Below, in pieces: positions 31,542 through 40,715 of a stretch of 64,000 nucleotides of DNA. The notes below the pieces were generated by a model, which was not told the DNA's origin, ran no database searches, and worked only from the letters and a program-made list of their open reading frames with translations. This DNA is from a virus. Within the stretch, counting starts at the first letter, position 1. Each line of letters starts with the position of its first letter. The translations under genes and the position numbers were made by a program. The stretch is taken from positions 35,714 to 99,713 of IMG/VR virus record IMGVR_UViG_3300021142_000014; one strand, given 5' to 3'.

Positions 31542-34369
31542 GATAACAATTCCATACCGTAGTGCATAATTTTACCATTTTTTATGGGTGCAGTAAGGTC
31601 TAGTTGTGTAGTAAATCCACCACTTCTACTACCCTGGTGTGTCACTGCCATGCAATAAAATTGGTAATTATCAGTTGTTCCATTTTCGTTTATGAAATTA
31701 ATTTTTACTCGCATACCTGGGTATACTTCTGGTAAAAATGTTGTTTGCACCGTACTAACAAACTGATTTGTCCACTGCAACATAAATGTATGCAATGCAT
31801 AAAAGTATTCCATTGCTTGGCTGTGTACAAATTGTTGTTCTTGTACATATGGTCTCATACCATATTTATCTAAGAATTTACTAACATTGATTAAGTTATT
31901 TTGGAACTGTTGGGTGGATTGAGTTAAAACATTGTAGAAGTTATTATCAAGAGCACTTTGGCTACTTAAACTACCAGGCAATGTACCAAATAAAATAGAC
32001 ATAGTAGTATTATCTTGCACGCTAACAATACCATTGGTCGTAAAATAGTCAGCATCACTAACTTGTTGTCCAATACCAGTTGTATCACCAACAATACCTA
32101 CGTGCGTAGCTAGTTGGTCATCATTGTGATAAAGTTCAAAATCAATAATTTCTACTGGACTTATTTCTATTGCAGGATCGGTTCCATATATTCCGTAATA
32201 ATCAGGGAACCAAGCTACAAAGTCACCATTTGGTGCACTTTGATATAAACGTAAACCAGCACCAAGTATTTGTGTTAAGTCTTTCATCACTGGGTTGTCT
32301 AACAAGAATGCCCTCGGTGTACCAACTAGAACTGATGCTCTAGGGTCATATTGAGGCATGCCATACATGTTTGTGAATGATCCAGCAAGCACTGTAGCAG
32401 CTCTTGCATTAGCATCATTTGGATTAACTGAAGTTGATGTATTGACTACAGGAGATGAATTTGGATTGATACCCGCGTTAGGATTTAATGATATAGGTCG
32501 TCTAGCGCCCATGTATCTATTGTTGGGATAGCCTTTACCCCAATCAACAGGTAGACCACCAGCTATATTATTCCAATAAATTTTTGTTTCGCTTAATGGA
32601 ATTTTTGGTGCATTGGCTGCTATAGCCCAACCAACATTATTTTGAGCAGGTGCTTTCTGATAAGGGTTTGGTGCACCAAAATTTGATGAAAGAGTAATTA
32701 CGTGTTGTGGAGCATTCCCAGGATCTCCTGGTATTTCAAAAAACATAATATCACCCATTTGAGGTGGAACAGTATTTGGTATCCATTGACCATATTTATC
32801 ATTTTGATAACCAGTCCAAGTTTTGTTTAATCCGCTTGCAGAAGTAATTCTTACCGGACCACATTGATCCCAAGTATTAATACCAAGTTGAATGTTTGCA
32901 CCTGTTTTGTATGCCCATTGGACTAAACCAGAACAATCAAACGATCCAGTGCCTTTACCATAAGCGCCTGGGTTTTCTCTTGTTGGACCTTTACTTGAAT
33001 CATTATTCTCAGTATATGCATCGCCAAGTTGTCCTCTCATCAATGTAATAACGTTTGTTACTCCACCTTCTATAACTGTGGCATTCGTTGATGAATCAGC
33101 AGTAGTTTGTGATTGAGAATTGATTAATGTAGTACTAAAATCTTTTAGTATACCAACGCTTACTTTTGTTTGATCTGCCCATGATATTCTTACGTTAGCT
33201 GGGCTTGGGGTTGTTGTTCCAGTCCAAGCAGTCGGATCTCCAGTTTTTCCATTAAGAAATGCCAGAACTCCTGGGTGTATTTGTGCATAATCTACAGTGG
33301 GATCGTAAACAGCTTGACCATTTTTAGTCCCATCTATTTGTTGTGGAACACTTGTTGCTCTAAGAACAACTGCTTTATCAGCTTCAAAATTTTGTACTAA
33401 TAACAATCTTCCATCGTAAGAATTATTAACATGGTTGTAAGAAATAAATTGTTTAGCAGCACTAACTCCTGATGCAGGCATGTTTGGTGTTTTTAAATAT
33501 GACCATGGGAGTGAGCAATAAAATATACCTTTTGTATCACCAGTTGTACTATTAATTTGATTAATATTTACTGGGTTTAATGGGTTACTACCTGGTTTGT
33601 TTTTGTCATTGGCACCAGGTAATATAGTTTTAGTAACAAATGCTTTAGCTTGACTAACATTAAAATCAGTACCACCAGTTGCAGGTGCTTGGTTGTTAGT
33701 TACGTTAGTACCTGTTGTAACACTTTGACCACTGGTTACACCAGCTGCTCCTATAGCTTTACTTATTGATGCAAATACGTTTTGATTTAGACCATTAGAA
33801 CTAAGCAACGTTGAATAACAACGACTCATAAAATCTACAAAAGTATTTGGAATTGATTGGATATGGATAGCACTTGGGTTCCAACCAACAACTTTATACA
33901 AAAGATTAACTATTGCTTGAGCTACTCCACCGTCATTAAGTGTTTTATTACTGCTTTGAGCAACAGTATCCATAAAGTTAAGCAATAAATTTTGAAAACT
34001 AACCAGAGTATCATCCCAATATGTTACCTGCAAAATTCTTAATGTGCATTGTGCTTGCACAGTAATTGGAACAGGAACTATTGTTTCAAGTGGAGCATAA
34101 GTTACAAATCCAGTAAAAACTTGTACAGATTTAATTCTTTTTAAAAATACTGTAATGCGATCCATTGTTTTGATAGCATTAGTACCATCATAATTATATT
34201 TTTTATTAGGATTGTTTAACGTACAACTAAACGTACTCACAGCATTTACTTGTCTTGTTAAAGTAAAATCAATTAAATCAGAAGATACGTCTTGAACTCC
34301 GTTATCGTTTCCTATTACAACAGTAACGTCAGGAGTATAGAAAAAGTTTTGCGAAGAATTAGTAGCCAT
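31538..34369 (-). CDS. Baseplate hub protein with NlpC/P60 hydrolase domain
   Basis: A 943-residue protein. Residues 1-120 (DVSSDLIDFTLTRQVNAVST, LNNPNKKYN, VFTGFVTY) look like the gpD/gp27-type hub domain. Residues ~437-600 form an NlpC/P60 domain with SFDCSGLVQWAY (nucleophile C479), MGDIMFFE and HVITL (H556). The C-terminal part returns to hub-like sequence with VYPGMRVKINFI. It would form the ring continuing the tail tube and cleave cell-wall peptides during injection. The insertion of a peptidase into a hub protein parallels other tail-associated lysins of Gram-positive phages. Confidence 0.85.
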   Translation of the reverse strand: MATNSSQNFFYTPDVTVVIGNDNGVQDVSSDLIDFTLTRQVNAVSTFSCTLNNPNKKYNYDGTNAIKTMDRITVFLKRIKSVQVFTGFVTYAPLETIVPVPITVQAQCTLRILQVTYWDDTLVSFQNLLLNFMDTVAQSSNKTLNDGGVAQAIVNLLYKVVGWNPSAIHIQSIPNTFVDFMSRCYSTLLSSNGLNQNVFASISKAIGAAGVTSGQSVTTGTNVTNNQAPATGGTDFNVSQAKAFVTKTILPGANDKNKPGSNPLNPVNINQINSTTGDTKGIFYCSLPWSYLKTPNMPASGVSAAKQFISYNHVNNSYDGRLLLVQNFEADKAVVLRATSVPQQIDGTKNGQAVYDPTVDYAQIHPGVLAFLNGKTGDPTAWTGTTTPSPANVRISWADQTKVSVGILKDFSTTLINSQSQTTADSSTNATVIEGGVTNVITLMRGQLGDAYTENNDSSKGPTRENPGAYGKGTGSFDCSGLVQWAYKTGANIQLGINTWDQCGPVRITSASGLNKTWTGYQNDKYGQWIPNTVPPQMGDIMFFEIPGDPGNAPQHVITLSSNFGAPNPYQKAPAQNNVGWAIAANAPKIPLSETKIYWNNIAGGLPVDWGKGYPNNRYMGARRPISLNPNAGINPNSSPVVNTSTSVNPNDANARAATVLAGSFTNMYGMPQYDPRASVLVGTPRAFLLDNPVMKDLTQILGAGLRLYQSAPNGDFVAWFPDYYGIYGTDPAIEISPVEIIDFELYHNDDQLATHVGIVGDTTGIGQQVSDADYFTTNGIVSVQDNTTMSILFGTLPGSLSSQSALDNNFYNVLTQSTQQFQNNLINVSKFLDKYGMRPYVQEQQFVHSQAMEYFYALHTFMLQWTNQFVSTVQTTFLPEVYPGMRVKINFINENGTTDNYQFYCMAVTHQGSRSGGFTTQLDLTAPIKNGKIMHYGMELLS

Positions 34370-35046
34370 TATGAGGGCATACCCTTGATAGTATTAGATA
34401 TTGCTGCCAATCCGCTAACAGTGGTAGCAGAAGTATCAATCCAATTAAGTCCATAAGATTGTTGATCTGCTGCTGTTGGCGCATAAGTATTTGATGTAAT
34501 CATTGCAGTAACAGGTGATTTTTGTGAATTTTGTGTAAGAATGTTCATCTGATAAGATGTAACGTATACGTTTCTAAAACGTACATATTGTTTTTCTACA
34601 GTTTGAATCCAACCTTGATAACTTAAAGGGTTTAATGGTTTAGTGCTAATAAGTGTATTAAAATTTGATGATGATTGATCAGAATTATTATGATAATTAA
34701 TAACCATAGGTAAATTAGTTGAGCCGTTAACAATTGATTGTTGATGAATCCATAAAGTATCTTGGAATTTTTGCATTCTTGCAAAACCATTTGCTGGATC
34801 AATATTTTCAAAACCAGCAGCTGGTGTAACAGCTTTACCATTCTGTTTACGGTTGCCGATGGCAGGCCATGCTATAGTAAACTGCAAAAACATTTGAGCA
34901 CGACGGATTGGGATACGACTAAGCTTGTCACGGACTTGTTGTGTCGTGAATTCGTTTTGAGAACCAGTACTAAACGTTTGTAGCCAAATGTCAAACGTGG
35001 TTGTACCTTTACCGTTGTATAATGTTATTGTTGCGTTCCCAGCCAT
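34369..35046 (-). CDS. Baseplate/tail protein (225 residues)
   Basis: The ATG at 35046 (MAGNATITLYNGKGTTTFD) is used because the three-residue-longer version would need a TTG. The protein has FDIWLQTFSTGSQNEFTTQQ near the N-terminus and GWIQTVEKQYVRFRNVYVTSYQM, a beta-rich pattern similar in style to the neighbour at 35211-35849. Located between the hub and tape-measure genes, it may be a hub-associated tube initiator or LysM-type protein. No family recognised. Confidence 0.55.
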   Translation of the reverse strand: MAGNATITLYNGKGTTTFDIWLQTFSTGSQNEFTTQQVRDKLSRIPIRRAQMFLQFTIAWPAIGNRKQNGKAVTPAAGFENIDPANGFARMQKFQDTLWIHQQSIVNGSTNLPMVINYHNNSDQSSSNFNTLISTKPLNPLSYQGWIQTVEKQYVRFRNVYVTSYQMNILTQNSQKSPVTAMITSNTYAPTAADQQSYGLNWIDTSATTVSGLAAISNTIKGMPS

Positions 35047-35207
35047 TGCTGCCAATCCTGATCGTTGTGAGGAGATACCTCATGAATGAGTCCCATTTTG
35101 TCGCTCCATGCAAAGCCATTAAATCCTACGAGTTGTTGATCTGGGTGCAAAATAGGTGATGACACTCTACAATTAGCATAATAATCGTTTTGGTTAGTAT
35201 TTTCCAT
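35025..35207 (-). CDS. Hypothetical 60-residue protein in tail operon
   Basis: It starts MENTNQNDYYANCRVSSPIL 3 nt after the upstream stop, and its C-terminus overlaps the next gene by 22 nt. The product is polar with GFNGFAWSDKMGLIHEV in the middle and DWQQWLG near the end. The tight packing supports translation. Function unknown. Confidence 0.5.
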   Translation of the reverse strand: MENTNQNDYYANCRVSSPILHPDQQLVGFNGFAWSDKMGLIHEVSPHNDQDWQQWLGTQQ

Positions 35208-35210
35208 AGT

Positions 35211-35849
35211 TTATTTCGTTGAAGGTGTAGTTTGTTGTATGATTCCACTGTTAATACCATTAATAATATCCTGGTATTGAAAATTAACATCAGCAGTACT
35301 TAGACCAGTCCATGCAGAACTAAATCCAATTCCACCGCCGTGATTAGTTATATTTTTAATATAGTTTAAAGCAGATAAGTTAGTTGCATTTATAGCAGAT
35401 TGGCTAATAGTTTGATCCACCTGGACAGTAATATTATAAGGATAAGTAACCGTAGTGTAATCCCAACCCATTTGGAAACTTTCCAACCAAACAGCAAAAT
35501 GCAAGTTTTGGCTAGGTACACTGAACATTATATGTTTCTTATGGGAGTTTTGATCATCTTGCATTGTTTTAAATTGTTCAAACATTTTTAACAATGCACC
35601 TCTGCTACCAGCATCACCTTGTATATCTACAGTAGTAATATTTACTGATAATATTTGAGTTACACGGCCAGCAATGGTGCTATAACTTTGCGTATTTAAG
35701 CTATAATTCCAATTGAGTGAATTTAAATTAAATGGGAAATTATATGTTGTATTAGTGTAAGTATCAACAAATGTAGCTACAGCAGGGACAATTGGTTCCT
35801 GATATGGTAGATAACCATCATTGCTTCCGTATGGTGTAAATAATGACAT
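35211..35849 (-). CDS. Baseplate/tail protein downstream of tape measure (212 residues)
   Basis: It starts MSLFTPYGSNDGYLPYQEP, has LNWNYSLNTQSYSTIAGRVTQ and SVNITTVDIQGDAGSRGALL, then HIMFSVPSQNLHFAVWLESFQM and a beta strand series. The alternating strands and the position directly after the tape measure gene suggest a tube-like domain at the distal end of the tail. It shares general layout, not clear identity, with the protein at 34369-35046. Confidence 0.55.
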   Translation of the reverse strand: MSLFTPYGSNDGYLPYQEPIVPAVATFVDTYTNTTYNFPFNLNSLNWNYSLNTQSYSTIAGRVTQILSVNITTVDIQGDAGSRGALLKMFEQFKTMQDDQNSHKKHIMFSVPSQNLHFAVWLESFQMGWDYTTVTYPYNITVQVDQTISQSAINATNLSALNYIKNITNHGGGIGFSSAWTGLSTADVNFQYQDIINGINSGIIQQTTPSTK

Positions 35850-35852
35850 TGT

Positions 35853-38234
35853 TTAAAGTATTCTAGAACTAGTTGGTTGATAATTTGGAGGTCTTTCACC
35901 AGTTTTATTACCTTGATTTCCTGTTTTAACAGCAGCAGTAAATTGGTGTTGAATAGATGGATGCAAACCAACTGTAACATGAACGTTTGAAGAACCCATA
36001 GTCGGATCACGCATTGAACCAGTTAATGTATGGAAAGACTTATTTTTTGACCAGTTAGCAAGTTCAGCATTCCCAGAACTTATTTCATTCCCTGCATCAG
36101 CAAACCTTTTCATGGAATAACTTTCCATCTGTTTGGCTAGTCCACGTCCTGCACCCAATGTACCTATGTCAATAACTCCAGCAGCAAGGTAATCTGCAGA
36201 ACCAGCAACAACATTGAATGCACCTTCAAGACCTTTACCAATACCACCCCAGAATGAGTTACCATCAGATTTCTTTTTACCTGGGTGCGCTAATTGATTT
36301 TTTTGTTGTACAACACCCCATGCCCAGTTCAATGCATTTTGAGGAGATTGTGCTTCTTTTTGATATCCTTGCATTGTACCAAGAATCATTTGAAGAACCA
36401 TTGCTTTATCAGAATTTTTATTAAAGAAATCGTTCTTACCCTTGTATTTTGCATTGGCATCAATACCAGCCCAACCTAATATTTGTCCTTGTGATGCATT
36501 CTGTGCTTTTGCTAATTTTCCTGCACCAGCCGTTCTTTCTGCTGCGTACAATCCTAAGTATGAAGTTCCAAGATTTTGAGCCATCAAAGCGTTGTTTAGA
36601 GTACTTCCCATACCTTCGGTACCAGTTGCACCCATTGATTGCAAAACAAAATTACCTGCTCCAAAATTTGCTGCATTGACACCAAGCTGAGCAGCTACTG
36701 CTCCTTGAGCACCCATACCAGCAAACGATGTCATTCCTTGAAGATAAGCTTGATTTCCATAGGCTGTACTTGTTTGAGTAGTGTTCTCAAGTTGTCTTAC
36801 TTGACCAAAAGCAGCAGCATTTGCATTGATACCAACACCTGAAGCAAGACCAGCACCGAGTACCTGTTGAGTTTGTTGTGCATCTAAACCATAATTCTTT
36901 TTAAAATTCATTGCTTGGTTTACATAGTTACTAAGACCAGCGCCTTTTAGACCCAATGCACCACCGGACATTTGTGCTTGTATAACATCTTGCATGCTAT
37001 AGAATGGATTTAAATTAAAATCAGATTTAAGGAATGCTTGTGCTGTCATTCCAGCAGTTCGGCCATAATCAGTTTGACCAAATACTTGACCTTGTTGTTG
37101 AGCAAAACCAGTAATTTGACGAATTTGGTTTGCAACATCAACAGCGCTACCATAAATAGCACCAGCCATATTGACATAACCTGTATATTTGGTAAACGCT
37201 TTCATTAAATTACTTCCAAATACATGTGCTACTTGATCAGCTATTTTTATTGTTTTCTTTTCAATATCTGAATAGCCTGCAGATCTTTCATAATAAGGAG
37301 TAGGTTGACCTGTAATTGGATCTGGTATGTTTCTAACTTCAGCATTTTGTTGTGCTTTTTGAATTTCGTAAGGTGATATTCCTGAGTTGCCCAATGCTTT
37401 TTGTGCTGCTTTTGCCAACCGTGAACCAATGCGACCTGTTCCGGCTACTCTGTTGATGTTATTCATCAAATCTTTATATGCATAAGTAGCTGCTCTAGCC
37501 TCATCGCCAACTGGCACTGTGCTATTCATGTTTTTGTATCGAGACAATTGGTCTCTAAGATCTCCTTGGTTTGTGTTGTATGGTTCAACACGATCAGAAA
37601 ACATACCCTGATATTCATCATCATCATCGCTATAGGATGCAGAAGACGTTGGCGGCGGTGGGTTACGTCTTCCTCCACCTCCTACACCAGCAACCGTTCC
37701 TGTATAGGGGTTGCTATCACGAAGCATCATCCTATTCATTAAAGCATTAGGGTTTTTTACGTAACTTGCTGGGTTCTGCAATACATATTCTTGATATGCG
37801 TTGGATGTACCAGTAAAATCTTGGCTAGCTAATGGGCTAGTTCCATAACCATAATCTCTACCTGTATAGCTTCCATAACCATATCCTGGGCTACCAGCAA
37901 GACCTAGCATGCTCATTGCTTGGCCCATGTTGCCACCTAAACCACGAACACTACTAAGAATTTCTTGTATTCTTTGCAGGTTGCTATCAAGAGCTGTTTG
38001 GTTAATCTGAGTAGTAGTTTTTACAATTTCTAGAATAGATTTCATTCCTTCTAGAACATCAAGATTCTCTTGCCAGAATTCTCTCATCTTACTGGCTTTT
38101 TCGGTTAGACCTTCTGTAGCATCATTAATGGCGTCGAGATCTGAACGGATTTGACTAGTAATAGCTTGGATGCCTTGAAATCCTTGTTGGGCGGCACCGG
38201 TATTGGCACCAACTTCAAACTCCATATCAGCCAT
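35853..38234 (-). CDS. Tail tape measure protein
   Basis: A 793-residue protein beginning MADMEFEVGANTGAAQQGFQ, with a long N-terminal coiled-coil segment (25-115, including LDAINDATEGLTEKASKMRE), a low-complexity Gly/Tyr linker, and Ala/Gly-rich helical and hydrophobic stretches in the second half (LQGMTSFAGMGAQGAVAAQL). It starts with a TAATG overlap right after the frameshifted tail chaperone pair, the defining position of tape measure genes. About 790 residues predicts a tail of roughly 120 nm using the usual ~1.5 Å per residue. No peptidase domain was seen. Confidence 0.8.
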   Translation of the reverse strand: MADMEFEVGANTGAAQQGFQGIQAITSQIRSDLDAINDATEGLTEKASKMREFWQENLDVLEGMKSILEIVKTTTQINQTALDSNLQRIQEILSSVRGLGGNMGQAMSMLGLAGSPGYGYGSYTGRDYGYGTSPLASQDFTGTSNAYQEYVLQNPASYVKNPNALMNRMMLRDSNPYTGTVAGVGGGGRRNPPPPTSSASYSDDDDEYQGMFSDRVEPYNTNQGDLRDQLSRYKNMNSTVPVGDEARAATYAYKDLMNNINRVAGTGRIGSRLAKAAQKALGNSGISPYEIQKAQQNAEVRNIPDPITGQPTPYYERSAGYSDIEKKTIKIADQVAHVFGSNLMKAFTKYTGYVNMAGAIYGSAVDVANQIRQITGFAQQQGQVFGQTDYGRTAGMTAQAFLKSDFNLNPFYSMQDVIQAQMSGGALGLKGAGLSNYVNQAMNFKKNYGLDAQQTQQVLGAGLASGVGINANAAAFGQVRQLENTTQTSTAYGNQAYLQGMTSFAGMGAQGAVAAQLGVNAANFGAGNFVLQSMGATGTEGMGSTLNNALMAQNLGTSYLGLYAAERTAGAGKLAKAQNASQGQILGWAGIDANAKYKGKNDFFNKNSDKAMVLQMILGTMQGYQKEAQSPQNALNWAWGVVQQKNQLAHPGKKKSDGNSFWGGIGKGLEGAFNVVAGSADYLAAGVIDIGTLGAGRGLAKQMESYSMKRFADAGNEISSGNAELANWSKNKSFHTLTGSMRDPTMGSSNVHVTVGLHPSIQHQFTAAVKTGNQGNKTGERPPNYQPTSSRIL

Positions 38235-39171
38235 TACTCATCTCCTAACTTATCTATATCTATGTTATTAAGATCGGTTATTAAACTCATCTGTCTAACA
38301 AATTCTTCATTAGCGGCAGTTTCTTCTTCATCCTGCTGTTTTTTAGTCTTTTCAGCAGCTTCAGCAAACAACCTATCGATGGCACGTGCTTCTTCCATTG
38401 TTTCTGGAGTGCTCCAAACAATGCCTTCATTCTCACTATTATCTTGCTTATTCTTCATGTATTCTTGATACATTGCAGTGTTGTTAATAAAAAGATCTCG
38501 TTCAAATCGAGCTTCTTCTAACTCATTTTCTTTCCTGCGCTTGCGTATTATAACGGTTGCAAGGATTCTTTCTTGTAAGAAATTGAGATCAGGCCGAGTA
38601 AACACACCCATTACATTGGCAAGTTCGCTCTTCTCAATTACGTACGGATCTACTTCCCACCTTTTGGGTTATCCGTTTCCTCTTCTTGTTCAAAGATGTC
38701 TGGAGGTAGGATTGGCTCAATGATATTGAGTTCTTGTAGAACCATCATGACACGGTTTTCTAAGGTGTCAATTTCTTCGTAAAGAATATCAACCACTGCG
38801 TCATGCCAGTTTTCTGTTACATAATCATACTTTTGTCTAACAACGTTAATGTTTCTATTGCTAGGAATAAGATCCTTGCCATCAACGCTTACTAAACCAG
38901 CAGCCACAACAGCTGCCTTATAAGAACGACCATAGCCAATACTTTCTAGGTATGGCTTGGTAATTAGACTAATCTCTAGCTTTTCATTGATTGTCAATGT
39001 CCTTACCACAAATTTGTGGAAAGGTATGCTAGTGATTTCACGTTGAAGGTAACCTACAAAGAGCAGCCCCTCAAACTCATCTTTCCATTCTTCTGGAAAG
39101 GTGTCTATGTTCTTACTTTCGGTCTGGGAGAGGTCTTCAGTCCCCCATCCGTTGTTAATAATGTTTGTCAT
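38234..39171 (-). CDS. Tail assembly chaperone, -1 frameshift product (G-T type)
   Basis: A ribosome slipping -1 at the in-frame C CCA AAA heptamer (38662-38668) leaves the first ORF after its lysine 170 and continues R-W-E-V-D-P-Y-V-I-E-K-S, running without a stop into the second ORF (MGVFTRPDLNFLQER, ATG at 38611), to give about 312 residues. The T-like part is highly charged and helical (KTKKQQDEEETAANEE) and ends at the TAATG junction with the tape measure gene. Such G-T fusions bind the tape measure protein and recruit tube subunits. The second ORF may also start alone at 38611. Confidence 0.8.
38650..39171 (-). CDS. Tail assembly chaperone (G-like, unshifted)
   Basis: A 173-residue protein starting MTNIINNGWGTEDLSQTESK. 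Residues ~35-80 (FVGYLQREITSIPFHKFVVR, TLTINEKLEIS) and the central YGRSYKAAVVAAGLVSVDGK resemble phage tail chaperones; the C-terminus is acidic and ends PKGGK shortly after the slippery sequence. It lies between tail tube and tape measure genes. AAAGGAACA precedes the ATG, with a hairpin further upstream. Confidence 0.75.
   Translation of the reverse strand: MTNIINNGWGTEDLSQTESKNIDTFPEEWKDEFEGLLFVGYLQREITSIPFHKFVVRTLTINEKLEISLITKPYLESIGYGRSYKAAVVAAGLVSVDGKDLIPSNRNINVVRQKYDYVTENWHDAVVDILYEEIDTLENRVMMVLQELNIIEPILPPDIFEQEEETDNPKGGK
38662..38668 (-). other. -1 ribosomal frameshift slippery site CCCAAAA
   Basis: On the minus strand the heptamer reads C CCA AAA in the frame of the upstream chaperone ORF, matching X XXY YYZ, and the zero-frame TAG lies 9 nt after it (codons GGT GGG AAG TAG). 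The -1 frame from this point is open into the downstream chaperone ORF. This explains the otherwise unusual arrangement of two short ORFs in different frames. Confidence 0.8.
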
Positions 39172-39185
39172 TGTTCCTTTGGATC

Positions 39186-39208
39186 TAGGGCCCCTTCCCG
39201 AGGGCCTA
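39186..39208 (-). promoter_or_regulatory. GC-rich hairpin upstream of tail chaperone
   Basis: A 7-bp stem with one bulged G (TAGG-CCC against GGGCCTA) and an 8-nt loop fills the 48-nt gap between the structural gene at 39220 and the chaperone gene. No U-run follows. It may attenuate transcription or stabilise the very abundant upstream message, adjusting chaperone levels. Confidence 0.4.
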
Positions 39209-39219
39209 CCAGTAATTTA

Positions 39220-40203
39220 CTAGTTCTTGTTTAGTACGCGTACGTAAGGCTTCTTAACACGGCGGCTACGAATATCTACTTGAGCGAAGAACTGTCCACC
39301 TGAAAGAGTAGGTGTCGTAAGAACTGTACCTACAACATTGTTAGCAAGTGCAGAACCAGTTACAACGCCAGCAGAAGAAACTGAAGTAGTTGTAGAAGCA
39401 GGAACAGCTAGTACACCAGCGTTGCTTGTGCTAAGAACACCTACGGTTGCACCAATGGCTGTACCAGAAGCAACAACTGCCTTAGGTGTAAGACCTTCGA
39501 TCTGTACCCAAGCAAAGTTACCAGCAGGGATGTTTACTAGAGCAATTCCAGCAAATCCACCAGACTTAGTACCAACAGTAACAACGTTACCATTTACACC
39601 GCTGAGTGTTGTGTTAACACTGCTAACGTATGAAGTTCCGATTGCATCTTGCTTAACCTGGTATGAGACACCAGAAGCAGGTGAGATGTAACGGTTGTTC
39701 TCGTCTTGCCATACAGTAGCCCATCCACCAGAAATGGTTGATGCGGTACCGTTGTAAACGAGTGTGTAACGTGATTCGTCAGGACCGATTACAGTTTGGT
39801 TAGAAGCAGCACCACTCAGTGTAGCCTGAGGAGTTCCAATACCAGCACCAGCACCAGCTGTTCCACCTGCATCAAATCCTTGAGCAGCAAAACCGGCAAG
39901 GCTGACTGCGGTTACGTTAGGGCTAACCTGTGATAGGTAGCTAAAGAAGCTCTGACCACTGGCAGCAGCCATTGCGTTAACGCCAGATGAAGACTGTGCG
40001 AGAACATAGCTACCACTAGTTGTTACGGTGTCAGTGTTAACGGAAACAACGCTAATAACATTCTGACGAGCACCTAGGCTAATCTTTGAGAATGTTTCAG
40101 CGTCGACCACGTATTGCACACCTGGCAACATCTTTCTGTGATCTGGGAGGATGGCTTGACCAACTCCAGCTTGTAGTTGAATTACGAATGAACGTGCAGA
40201 CAT
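39220..40203 (-). CDS. Abundant virion structural protein, possible decoration-type domain
   Basis: A 327-residue Ala/Gly/Val/Ser-rich protein with AAGAAAGGAAATG close upstream. It starts MSARSFVIQLQAGVGQAILP and contains IPAGNFAWVQIEGLTPKAVV, then ATVGVLSTSNAGVLAVPA and VVGTVLTTPTLSGGQFFAQV, an arrangement similar to small beta decoration modules of phage virions (DUF2190-like plan). The C-terminus is basic (RSRRVKKPYVRVLNKN). Its place next to tube and chaperone genes suggests a tail or head-surface component. Exact role unknown. Confidence 0.55.
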   Translation of the reverse strand: MSARSFVIQLQAGVGQAILPDHRKMLPGVQYVVDAETFSKISLGARQNVISVVSVNTDTVTTSGSYVLAQSSSGVNAMAAASGQSFFSYLSQVSPNVTAVSLAGFAAQGFDAGGTAGAGAGIGTPQATLSGAASNQTVIGPDESRYTLVYNGTASTISGGWATVWQDENNRYISPASGVSYQVKQDAIGTSYVSSVNTTLSGVNGNVVTVGTKSGGFAGIALVNIPAGNFAWVQIEGLTPKAVVASGTAIGATVGVLSTSNAGVLAVPASTTTSVSSAGVVTGSALANNVVGTVLTTPTLSGGQFFAQVDIRSRRVKKPYVRVLNKN

Positions 40204-40221
40204 ATTAGTTCATTTCCTTTC

Positions 40222-40704
40222 TTATGCGTTTAGTTGTACTTCGGTTCTAGAGCGATACATGATGGTAATTGACTTTGGAATGGTCATAGTACCAATTTGT
40301 ACCATTTCATCAATGGTTACGTTTACGACAACACAGCCATTGTAAGTAATGACACGCTGCGTACCATCTGGCTTTGTGATGATCTTTTGGCAAGTTACTT
40401 CACCTTGTGCAAGTTGAGCCTTAAATACATCAAGCAAGTCAGCTGCAGTGGTGAAATCACCACCGAGTTGTGCCCAAACTTCTGCATTCCATTGTTCCAA
40501 GAATTGGATTTCAAGCATTCCTGCTTGCAAAGCAGCAGGTAGAGCAATCTCAATTGGATAAGCAGAATCTAGTGGTTGAATAGGTTGTGGTTGAGCTACA
40601 GGCTGAGGAGCAGTTTCACTAATCATCTGTGCATAGGCTAGTGTCTGTCCATGGTAGGTAAACGCAGTATAATGCCCACCTACGCGAAATTTTGATGTTG
40701 CCAT
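40222..40704 (-). CDS. Tail tube protein
   Basis: A 160-residue protein directly after the sheath gene, the classic sheath-tube order. It begins MATSKFRVGGHYTAFTYHGQ, has a Pro/Gln-rich insertion (QPVAQPQPIQPLDS, ~33-46), then IEIALPAALQAGMLEIQFLEQW and VIDEMVQIGTMTIPK-like closing strands (VTIDEMVQIGTMTIPKSI) characteristic of the gp19/Hcp-type tube fold. It would polymerise around the tape measure to form the inner tube. Confidence 0.7.
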   Translation of the reverse strand: MATSKFRVGGHYTAFTYHGQTLAYAQMISETAPQPVAQPQPIQPLDSAYPIEIALPAALQAGMLEIQFLEQWNAEVWAQLGGDFTTAADLLDVFKAQLAQGEVTCQKIITKPDGTQRVITYNGCVVVNVTIDEMVQIGTMTIPKSITIMYRSRTEVQLNA

Positions 40705-40715
40705 ATTCTATACTC

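Noticed and set aside
35853-38234. Lysozyme or peptidase domain in the tape measure protein
   Set aside because: No catalytic motif of the NlpC/P60, M23 or transglycosylase families was found; the hub protein carries the hydrolase instead.
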